Below are positions 1 to 5,436 of a stretch of DNA of 13,142 nt, in pieces. The notes beneath the pieces were generated by a model, which saw only the letters and a list, made by a program, of their open reading frames with translations, did not search any database and had not been told where the DNA came from. This DNA is from Flavobacteriia bacterium. Its GTDB lineage: Bacteria; Bacteroidota; Bacteroidia; Flavobacteriales; Flavobacteriaceae. The translations under genes and the position numbers were made by a program. Numbering within the stretch: position 1 is the stretch's first letter; every line of letters begins with the position of its first letter. The DNA is taken from positions 1 through 13,142 of the forward strand of contig JAHBAN010000024.1 of assembly GCA_018500075.1 (NCBI GenBank). Reading direction: 5' to 3'.

Positions 1-42
1 GCCCCCGAAAAAGACAGGGCGCGTGGCCAGCGGAGACCCAAG

Positions 43-1011
43 ATGGCACTGGAAGACAGCAAGAACTTTGTAGACGAGGCTTTCACGCGCAGAAGCGACC
101 GTGGCGTGAGCTTTGAGAACAGCTTTGGCGGGGCGCTGTCCTTTTTGCGCCGCCGATACACCAAGGATCTGAGCGGCGTGGATATTGCCGTGACGGGCAT
201 TCCTTTTGATCAGGCGGTGACCAACCGCCCCGGCACGCGACTTGGCCCGCGCGCCATCCGCGAGGCGAGCACCCTGCAAAGCCCCGATGCACCCTATGGC
301 TGGGGCTATAATCCGCTCGATGAGATGAACGTCATCGACTACGGCGATCTGGCGTTTGATTATGCCAATATTGCGGCCTTTCCCGAGGCGCTCACCGCTC
401 ATATCCGCACCATTCTGGCGGGCGGTGCGGCGAGTGTGGCGCTCGGGGGGGACCATTACATCAGTTTCCCGATACTCAAGGCCTATGCCGAAACATACGG
501 CCCGATTTCGCTCATCCAGTTTGATGCCCATACCGACACATGGGCCGATGATGACATTGGGCGTGTCGACCATGGCACGATGTTTTACAAAGCGGTCAAA
601 AGCGGGATTGTCGACCCCGAGACCTCGGTGCAGATCGGCATTCGCACGAGCAATGAGGACACGCTTGGGGTGAACATCATTGATGCGCGCGAGGTCCATG
701 CCATTGGCGCGGCGGCTGTGGCCGAGAAGGCGCGGGCGATTGTCGGCGAGAGGCCGGTTTATCTCAGCTTTGACATTGACGGGCTGGACCCCGCCTTTGC
801 GCCCGGCACCGGCACCCCTGTTTGGGGTGGTTTAAGCTCGGCGCAGGCCAGCCATATTCTGCGCGATCTCGCCGGGGTGAATATTGTCGGGGGGGATATT
901 GTGGAAGTGTCCCCGCCCTATGACACCACGGGGGCCACGGCGATTGCGGGGGCGCACGTGGCGATGGAGATCATCTGTCTCTTGGGCTGGAGCAGGCTGG
1001 GCAAAGGCTGA
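43..1011 (+). CDS. speB: Agmatinase-family ureohydrolase
   Basis: Arginase/agmatinase-superfamily enzyme of 322 aa, expected to hydrolyse agmatine to putrescine and urea with two Mn ions in the cytoplasm. The metal ligands are all visible: H138 in GGDHYISFP, D161, H163 and D165 in FDAHTDTW, and D244 and D246 in SFDIDGLDP. Their spacing matches E. coli SpeB (149/151/153 and 230/232). The conserved GTRLGPRAIR segment lies at 64-73. The ATG at 43 is preceded by GGAG (32-35) at 7 nt. The next gene on the strand starts 40 nt after the stop. Two G7 runs (445-451 and 889-895) are in frame and intact. Family assignment is firm. Substrate is less certain, because guanidinobutyrase, guanidinopropionase and other ureohydrolases share these motifs. 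Confidence 0.9.
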   Translation: MALEDSKNFVDEAFTRRSDRGVSFENSFGGALSFLRRRYTKDLSGVDIAVTGIPFDQAVTNRPGTRLGPRAIREASTLQSPDAPYGWGYNPLDEMNVIDYGDLAFDYANIAAFPEALTAHIRTILAGGAASVALGGDHYISFPILKAYAETYGPISLIQFDAHTDTWADDDIGRVDHGTMFYKAVKSGIVDPETSVQIGIRTSNEDTLGVNIIDAREVHAIGAAAVAEKARAIVGERPVYLSFDIDGLDPAFAPGTGTPVWGGLSSAQASHILRDLAGVNIVGGDIVEVSPPYDTTGATAIAGAHVAMEIICLLGWSRLGKG

Positions 1012-1050
1012 TGTCGCCTTCGGCGAGGATATTTGGAGCAATAAAAAAGG
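1012..1050 (+). repeat. Possible Rhodobacterales-type intergenic element with mini-hairpin
   Basis: The short gap between speB and the DUF1499 gene holds a 5-bp stem with 3-nt loop (TCGCC 1014-1018, loop TTC, GGCGA 1022-1026), then GGATATTTGGAGCA and an A-rich run. From memory, phrases of this form (small GGCG-type hairpin, then GAGTATTT or GATATTTG, then an A-rich tail) recur between genes in Rhodobacterales genomes. Only this copy is in the window, so the repeat status is not shown here. It carries the GGAG (1035-1038) nearest the following start. Confidence 0.4.
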
Positions 1051-1051
1051 G

Positions 1052-1471
1052 ATGGGGCGTGTGAGCTGGGGGGTCTTGGGCCTGTGTGTTCTGGTGGTGG
1101 GCTTTGCGGCTTATGTGCGGCTGGCACCGGAGACGGCGGCGCGCTGGCGGCTGTCGGGGGAGGAGATGGCGGCTCTGGCGCCGGGCGATTATGCGCAGCC
1201 GGGCGGCTTTCGCGCGGTGCGCCCCTATGAGGGCGATTGGGCGGCGGTGGAGGCGGTTGTGCTTGGCACGCCACGGACCCGCGCGCTGGCCAATTGGGGG
1301 GCAGAGCGGCTTTATGTGACGCGCTCGGCGTTTTGGGGCTTTCCGGATTATACCACGGTGCGGCTTGCCGGCGGGCGGCTTGACATCTACGGGCGGCTGC
1401 GCTTTGGGCGCTCAGATCTTGGCGTCAACCGGGGGCGCATTCTGGGCTGGCTCGCGCGGCTGAAGCTGTGA
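1052..1471 (+). CDS. DUF1499 family protein, membrane-anchored
   Basis: Small protein of 139 aa. Residues 5-24 form one hydrophobic N-terminal segment (VSWGVLGLCVLVVGFAAYVRL), so it is probably an inner-membrane protein facing the periplasm. The remainder resembles DUF1499: a TPRTR segment near 74-78, VTRSAFWGFPDYTTV around 90-104, and a C-terminal RLRFGRSDLGVNR block. The biochemical role of DUF1499 is not known to me. ATG 1052 has a poor SD (GGAG at 13 nt). GTG 1061, with AAGG 10 nt upstream, is a possible alternative start that would shorten the protein by three residues. The last 60 nt overlap the opposing gene at 1412-1711, and the conserved SDLGVNR block lies within that overlap. Confidence 0.78.
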   Translation: MGRVSWGVLGLCVLVVGFAAYVRLAPETAARWRLSGEEMAALAPGDYAQPGGFRAVRPYEGDWAAVEAVVLGTPRTRALANWGAERLYVTRSAFWGFPDYTTVRLAGGRLDIYGRLRFGRSDLGVNRGRILGWLARLKL

Positions 1472-1711
1472 GCTGAGGCAACCATCGGAGGTTTCTCGCC
1501 ACATCGGCACATTGAGCGACATTTGGCATTGGGCGGTGAACATCCGTCCGCCGACCTGCAGGCAGATGCTTTCGCCAAGTTCGACGCGCCCGCCCGTGCT
1601 GTCGGTGCAATAGCAATCAATCTGCTGCCCGCCGATGGTCTGATCGGCGAAGGACGGATCGGCGAAAGACTGGGCCGCGAGGGCCATGAGGAAGATGGCA
1701 AGGCGCGTCAT
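1412..1711 (-). CDS. Small secreted cysteine-rich protein, unknown function
   Basis: Protein of 99 aa with a signal peptide (MTRLAIFLMALAAQSFA) and a mature part rich in cysteine: C33, C35, C50, C62 and C78. It includes the segments IDCYCTD, GESICLQVGG and MFTAQCQMSLN. I believe I have seen close relatives as hypothetical proteins in other Rhodobacterales, but I cannot name a family. Periplasmic location and disulfide bonds are inferences from the signal peptide and the cysteines. There is no visible SD before the ATG; instead a promoter sits directly against it. The 5-residue unit SFADP/SFADQ is duplicated at the cleavage region. The C-terminal tail (REPAQNAPPVDAKI) lies antisense to the DUF1499 gene. 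It is divergent from prfA with a 62-nt gap. Confidence 0.72.
   Translation of the reverse strand: MTRLAIFLMALAAQSFADPSFADQTIGGQQIDCYCTDSTGGRVELGESICLQVGGRMFTAQCQMSLNVPMWRETSDGCLSSQLQPREPAQNAPPVDAKI
1642..1670 (-). repeat. In-frame 15-bp tandem duplication at the signal-cleavage site
   Basis: The 14-bp words at 1642-1655 and 1657-1670 differ at a single base and are offset by exactly 15 bp (five codons). On the minus strand they encode SFADP followed by SFADQ, at residues 15-24 of the small cysteine-rich protein. Each copy supplies an acceptable S-x-A signal peptidase I site (after A17 and after A22). The near-identity suggests a fairly recent duplication. Confidence 0.75.
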
Positions 1712-1717
1712 GGGGGC

Positions 1718-1746
1718 AGTATAGCATCAAGTCGGCGCTTGACCAA
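1718..1746 (-). promoter_or_regulatory. Extended -10 promoter, candidate leaderless start
   Basis: On the minus strand: TTGGTC (1746-1741), 17 bp spacer, TATACT (1723-1718), with TG one base before the -10 (TGCTATACT, 1726-1718). Placing the last T of the -10 at -7 puts +1 at 1711, the A of the ATG of the cysteine-rich gene. Only G and five C lie between, with no SD. The TTGACC on the plus strand (1739-1744), a possible -35 for prfA, overlaps this -35 on the opposite strand. I could not find a good -10 to go with it. Confidence 0.55.
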
Positions 1747-1773
1747 GCGGGCTGAATACCGCACATCGGGGGC

Positions 1774-2823
1774 ATGGTTCCTTCAGAGCGCTTAGAGCAG
1801 ATCATCCAGCGTTTCCAATTCCTTGAGGCCAAGATGGCCGAAGGGGGCGGGGATATTGCGGCTTTGGCCAAGGAATATTCCGATCTGCGCCCTGTGGTGG
1901 AGGAAATCGAGGGCTACCGCAGCTTGCTTGCCGATCTGGCCGAGGCCAAGGAAATGTTGGGCGATCCGGAGATGAGGGCCTTGGCGGAGGACGAGCTGCC
2001 GGGCTTGCGGGCGCGCCTGCCCGAGGCGGAGGCGGCGTTGCAGCTCTCGCTCTTGCCCAAGGATGCGGCTGACGGGCGGCCCGCGCTCATTGAGATCCGC
2101 CCGGGAACCGGGGGCGACGAGGCGGCGCTTTTTGCCGGTGATCTCTTGCGGATGTATCAGCGCTATGCGGAGGCGCGGGGCTGGAAATTCGAGATCCTGG
2201 AGGAGAGCGTGAGCGAGCTGGGCGGCATCAAGGAGGCTGTTGTGCGCGTTGCGGGGCAGGATGTGTTTGCGCGGCTTAAGTTCGAGAGCGGGGTGCACCG
2301 TGTGCAGCGGGTGCCTGAAACCGAGAGCGGCGGGCGGATTCACACCTCGGCGGCGACTGTGGCTGTTTTGCCCGAGGCGGAAGATGTGGACATCGTCATC
2401 AACGCCAATGACATCAGGATCGACACCATGCGCGCGAGCGGGGCGGGCGGCCAGCACGTCAACACCACCGACTCGGCGGTGCGGATCACCCATATCCCGA
2501 CCGGGCTTGTTGTGACCTCCTCGGAAAAGAGTCAGCACCGCAATCGCGAGATTGCCATGCAGGTTCTCAAGACGCGGCTGTTTGATCTGGAGCGCCAGAA
2601 GCTGCATGATGCGCGCAGCGCCAGCCGGGCCGAGCAGGTCGGCTCGGGCGACCGTTCGGAGCGGATCAGAACCTATAATTTTCCGCAGGGGCGGATGACG
2701 GACCATCGGATCGGTCTTACGCTTTACAGCCTCGGGGCTGTGATGCAGGGCGATCTGGACGAGACGATTGATGCGTTGATTGCGGATCATCAGGCGCGGC
2801 TTCTTGCGGAGATGAACGGGTGA
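1774..2823 (+). CDS. prfA: Peptide chain release factor 1
   Basis: RF1 of 349 aa, which ends translation at UAA and UAG codons. The GGQ motif that triggers peptidyl-tRNA hydrolysis is at 225-227, within ASGAGGQHVNTTDSAVR. The stop-codon recognition tripeptide has the PxT form of RF1, here PET at 181-183, in RVPETESGGRIHTSAATVAV; RF2 would have SPF. The N-terminal domain (about 1-100) is helical and acidic, and the C-terminal SERIRTYNFPQGRMTDHRIG block is typical of class I release factors. There is no -1/+1 frameshift site of the RF2 type, as expected. The ATG at 1774 has only a G-run upstream (1768-1772). The stop overlaps the prmC GTG by 4 nt, suggesting coupled translation of the factor and its modifying enzyme. 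Confidence 0.97.
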   Translation: MVPSERLEQIIQRFQFLEAKMAEGGGDIAALAKEYSDLRPVVEEIEGYRSLLADLAEAKEMLGDPEMRALAEDELPGLRARLPEAEAALQLSLLPKDAADGRPALIEIRPGTGGDEAALFAGDLLRMYQRYAEARGWKFEILEESVSELGGIKEAVVRVAGQDVFARLKFESGVHRVQRVPETESGGRIHTSAATVAVLPEAEDVDIVINANDIRIDTMRASGAGGQHVNTTDSAVRITHIPTGLVVTSSEKSQHRNREIAMQVLKTRLFDLERQKLHDARSASRAEQVGSGDRSERIRTYNFPQGRMTDHRIGLTLYSLGAVMQGDLDETIDALIADHQARLLAEMNG

Positions 2824-3659
2824 GCGGAGCCACGGTTGGCGCGGCGCTGCGCGCGGGCGCCAAGGCGCTTGTTGCGGCCGGGATCGAGGGCGGCGCGCGG
2901 GATGTGCGGCTGTTGATGGCCTCTGTGCTCGGCCTTGAGCCGGGGCGGATGACGCTGCATTTGAATGATGATTTGCCGGCGGCGGCGGCGGCTTCTTTTG
3001 AGGCCTTTGTGCAGCGCCGCTCAGCGCGCGAGCCTGTCTCCCATCTGATCGGGCGGCGGGTTTTTTTTGGCCGTGATTTTGCCGTCAGCGCCGATGTGCT
3101 TGATCCGCGTCCGGAGACCGAGGCGCTTGTTCTGGCGGCTCTGGAGCGCCCGTTTGAGCGGGTGCTGGACCTTGGCACAGGCTCGGGGTGCATTTTGCTG
3201 ACGCTTCTGGCGGAGCGCGGGTCGGCGCGCGGGCTGGGAGCCGATCTTTCGCCGGCGGCTTTGACCATGGCTCAGCGCAATGCCGCGGCGCTCGGGGTGG
3301 CGGAGCGCTGCGGGTTTGTCTGCTCTGACTGGTTCGGGGCGATTGAGGGGCGCTATGATCTGATCGTGTCCAACCCGCCTTATATCGCGCAAGCAGAGAT
3401 GGGCACGCTGGCGCCCGAGCTGTCCCATGAGCCGGCTTTGGCGCTGACGGATGGGGCCGACGGGCTTGCGGCCTACCGGATCATCTGTGCCCGCGCGCCG
3501 GCTTATCTGGCGAAGGGCGGGGCCTTGATTGTGGAGATCGGCCCGACGCAGGGCGCAGAAGTGAGCGCTATGATGCGCGCCGCCGGGCTGAGGGATGTGC
3601 ATATCCGGCCCGATCTGGACGGGCGGGCGCGTGTTGTATTGGGCTGTCAGCCGGCTTAA
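2820..3659 (+). CDS. prmC: Release factor glutamine methyltransferase
   Basis: HemK/PrmC enzyme of 279 aa that uses S-adenosylmethionine to N5-methylate the glutamine of the GGQ motif in release factors. The SAM-binding motif I reads VLDLGTGSGCILLTLL (D117 to G123 core), and the amide-binding NPPY motif is at 185-188 in IVSNPPYIA. The N-terminal helical domain ends in a VLDPRPETEALV block, also typical. It starts at GTG 2820 inside the GTGA overlap with the prfA stop. A T8 run (3061-3068) encodes the FF of RRVFFGRDF and is in frame here. Pairing with its substrate gene prfA is common in bacteria and supports the call. Confidence 0.96.
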   Translation: MSGATVGAALRAGAKALVAAGIEGGARDVRLLMASVLGLEPGRMTLHLNDDLPAAAAASFEAFVQRRSAREPVSHLIGRRVFFGRDFAVSADVLDPRPETEALVLAALERPFERVLDLGTGSGCILLTLLAERGSARGLGADLSPAALTMAQRNAAALGVAERCGFVCSDWFGAIEGRYDLIVSNPPYIAQAEMGTLAPELSHEPALALTDGADGLAAYRIICARAPAYLAKGGALIVEIGPTQGAEVSAMMRAAGLRDVHIRPDLDGRARVVLGCQPA

Positions 3660-3724
3660 ACCGCATTTTGCATGGATTTCGGGCATTTCGGCCTTGTGAA
3701 ACATCTTCTGTCGTGTTTATTGAA

Positions 3725-3766
3725 GGTGTGAGCGGTGGATGTCTTTAGGACGGTCCCGCATACACC
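3725..3766 (+). promoter_or_regulatory. Long imperfect hairpin in the DUF4167 leader
   Basis: GGTGTGAGCGG (3725-3735) pairs with CCGCATACACC (3756-3766): nine Watson-Crick pairs, one G-U pair and one A/A mismatch. Inside the loop a second small stem, TGTC (3740-3743) with GACG (3749-3752), closes on TTTAG. No U-run follows on either strand, so it does not look like an intrinsic terminator. It lies 89 nt upstream of the DUF4167 start in the 196-nt gap after prmC. That gap is visibly richer in A/T than its neighbours and holds no gene I can support. Function is unknown; a cis-regulatory leader, an mRNA-stability element or a small RNA are possible. Confidence 0.4.
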
Positions 3767-3855
3767 CAAGCCAGAAATCTTTGGATTTGTTGAAAGTGCA
3801 TTTGGCACGCCGCAGATCAAACAAAGGCCAATTAACAAGCTCAGGCTCTTAAAAC

Positions 3856-4470
3856 ATGAGATCATCCAAATCGCGTTCGCGATCAAAGAACAACCGGAAC
3901 AACAACCGGCCCTCGGGAAATATTGTAAACCGCGTGTTTGACAGCTCGGGGCCGGAAGGCAAAGTGCGTGGCACGCCGCAGCAGATTATCGAGAAATACA
4001 ATCAGCTGGCGCGCGATGCGCAGCTTGCGGGCGACCGTGTGGCGACAGAGAACTTTCAACAGCACGCAGAGCATTATCAGCGGATGTTGAGCGAGGCGAT
4101 GGTTGAAGAAAACGCCAAGCGCGAGCAGCTGGAACAGCTTCACCGAGAGCGTCAGGCCGAGCGGGAGCGCGAAGCGGCGGAACGGCGCGAACGCCAGGAG
4201 CGCGAGAGCAATACCGCGGCCAGCGAGGCTCAGGAGCAGCCGCAACCGCAGGTGCCGCAGCGCAAACCGCGCCGCGCCGCAGCGCTCAGCGATGCGCAAG
4301 ACGCCCCCCAGCCCGATATTGCGCAGCTTGAAATGATGCGCGCACCGGAAGAAAGCGGCCTTGTCGAGACGCCCGAGAACGCGGCAGACAAGCCAAAGCG
4401 GACGCGCAAGCCGCGGCGCAAGAAAGACGAAACCCCCTCGGATGAGGGCGGATCACAAGCCGCAGAATAA
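3856..4470 (+). CDS. DUF4167 domain protein, highly charged
   Basis: Protein of 204 aa. It starts with a basic, Ser/Asn-rich tail (MRSSKSRSRSKNNRNNNRPSG). The recognisable DUF4167 block follows at about 20-95, with NRVFDSSGPEGKVRGTPQQ and an ATENFQQHAEHYQRML helix. Residues 88-118 are an Arg/Glu-rich stretch likely to form one long helix or coiled coil. The rest is Gln/Pro-rich and probably disordered, ending in a basic patch (KPKRTRKPRRKKDE). There is no signal peptide or membrane segment, so it is likely cytoplasmic. The basic ends suggest nucleic-acid or ribosome binding, which is inference only. Its position after prfA-prmC recurs, to my knowledge, across alphaproteobacteria. The SD is weak (AGG, 10 nt before the ATG). 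An intrinsic terminator follows the stop by 5 nt. Confidence 0.88.
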   Translation: MRSSKSRSRSKNNRNNNRPSGNIVNRVFDSSGPEGKVRGTPQQIIEKYNQLARDAQLAGDRVATENFQQHAEHYQRMLSEAMVEENAKREQLEQLHRERQAEREREAAERRERQERESNTAASEAQEQPQPQVPQRKPRRAAALSDAQDAPQPDIAQLEMMRAPEESGLVETPENAADKPKRTRKPRRKKDETPSDEGGSQAAE

Positions 4471-4475
4471 ACCAG

Positions 4476-4503
4476 AAACCCCGCGCCTGACGCGGGGTTT
4501 TTT
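4476..4503 (+). terminator. Rho-independent terminator
   Basis: A perfect 10-bp stem (AAACCCCGCG 4476-4485, CGCGGGGTTT 4491-4500) closes on CCTGA and runs into six consecutive T (4498-4503). It ends the plus-strand run after the DUF4167 gene. Read from the other strand, the stem is followed by TTTCTGGTTTATT, so it may also stop the rsmA-side transcript, though more weakly. Confidence 0.92.
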
Positions 4504-4517
4504 CTGGCTGGTCTTTG

Positions 4518-4582
4518 GCCATCTTTGTGACCGCCCCTGTGATCGCCTCTGTGGCGGCTCTGTGGCTGCTCTGTGAGCTGTG
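4518..4582. repeat. Degenerate 11-12 bp tandem repeat behind rsmA
   Basis: Consecutive units each end in TGTG: 4518-4529, 4530-4541, 4542-4553 (12 bp each), then 4554-4564 and 4565-4575 (11 bp each), then a 7-bp remnant 4576-4582. The rough unit is NNCGCCTCTGTG on the plus strand. Middle copies are most alike and outer copies are more diverged. It fills nearly all the space between the terminator and the rsmA stop codon. I see no gene in it. Confidence 0.6.
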
Positions 4583-4593
4583 CGGCGGGCTGT

Positions 4594-5436
4594 TTAAGGC
4601 GCTTTGATGGCGCGGGCGAGGGCGCAGAACTGCTCCAGCCCGATCACTTCGGCCCGGTCTGTGGGCTGGATCCCTGCGGCGAGGAGCCTGTCTTCCAGAT
4701 CGGGCGCAAGGCCCTTGAGGGCTGCGCGCAGCATTTTGCGGCGCTGGTTGAACGCCTTGGCGACCACACGCTCCAGAGTTTTGGCATCGGCCTCAAAGCG
4801 GGGTCTGTCGAGCGCCTTGAGATGCACAACCGCGCTGCTGACTTTGGGGGGCGGTGTGAAGGCTTCGGGGGGCAGGGTGAGCACAATCGCCGCCTCTGAT
4901 CGCCACTGGGCCAGAAGCGCGAGGCGCCCGTAGGCTTTGGAGCCGGGGCGCGCGACGATACGCTCGGCCACTTCGCGCTGGAACATGAGTGTCAGGCTGT
5001 CCCAGAACGGGGGCCATTCGGGCGGGGTGAGCCAGCGCACCAGAAGCTCTGTGCCGATATTATAGGGCAGGTTGGCGGCGATCTGGATCGGCTTTGAGAG
5101 ATGGGCAAGCGGATCGACTTCAAGCGCATCGCCTTCTATCACAGTCAGGCGGCCATCGTAGGCGGCGGCGATCTCTTCGAGCGCGGGGATGCAGCGGCTG
5201 TCTTTTTCGATGGCGAGCACACGGCGCGCGCCCTCAGAGAGCAACCCACGGGTGAGACCGCCCGGACCGGGGCCGATTTCGAGCACATCGCTGTGAGACA
5301 AATCGCCGACATGGCGGGCGATTTTGGCTGTGAGGTTGAGATCGAGCAAAAAGTTCTGACCCAGAGATTTGCGCGCGGACAAGCCGTGATTGGCAATCAC
5401 GGCGCGCAGGGGCGGGAGGCTGTCGATCTGGGTCAT
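4594..5436 (-). CDS. rsmA: 16S rRNA adenine dimethyltransferase
   Basis: RsmA/KsgA of 280 aa, which dimethylates the two adjacent adenines in the 3'-terminal helix of 16S rRNA late in 30S assembly; loss gives kasugamycin resistance in other bacteria. Motifs in order: SLGQNFL at 24-30, SAM-binding EIGPGPGGLT at 53-62, the acidic EKD at 77-79, EGDAL at 101-105, and catalytic NLPYNI at 122-127. The C-terminal helical domain contains the FNQRRKMLR segment. The start ATG overlaps the pdxA stop as ATGA (5433-5436), making this the last gene of the lptF-to-rsmA run. The pdxA-rsmA order is also found in enterobacteria. Confidence 0.96.
   Translation of the reverse strand: MTQIDSLPPLRAVIANHGLSARKSLGQNFLLDLNLTAKIARHVGDLSHSDVLEIGPGPGGLTRGLLSEGARRVLAIEKDSRCIPALEEIAAAYDGRLTVIEGDALEVDPLAHLSKPIQIAANLPYNIGTELLVRWLTPPEWPPFWDSLTLMFQREVAERIVARPGSKAYGRLALLAQWRSEAAIVLTLPPEAFTPPPKVSSAVVHLKALDRPRFEADAKTLERVVAKAFNQRRKMLRAALKGLAPDLEDRLLAAGIQPTDRAEVIGLEQFCALARAIKAP

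Noticed and set aside
884..1051. Upstream extension of the DUF1499 gene to 884
   Set aside because: It would overlap speB in another frame, and the extra residues are Arg/Trp-rich shadow sequence; the membrane anchor begins at 1052.
1792..2790. 332-codon minus-strand frame opposite prfA
   Set aside because: It is the complementary-strand shadow of prfA, with no recognisable domain.
3647..3657. GGCTGTCAGCC inverted repeat at the prmC end as a terminator
   Set aside because: It is inside the coding sequence, has a 1-nt loop that cannot form, and no U-run follows.
3694..3721. TTGTGA-16-TTTATT as a promoter for the DUF4167 gene
   Set aside because: The match is weak, and the start would fall near 3728, inside the left arm of the leader hairpin, so the two readings conflict.
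3832..3852. Two TTAA words as a CtrA site before the DUF4167 gene
   Set aside because: The spacing is 13 nt, not the 7 nt of the TTAA-N7-TTAA CtrA motif.
3735..3941. 68-codon plus-strand frame in the gap after prmC
   Set aside because: It runs out of frame into the DUF4167 gene, has no SD and no familiar features, and its start lies inside the hairpin arm.
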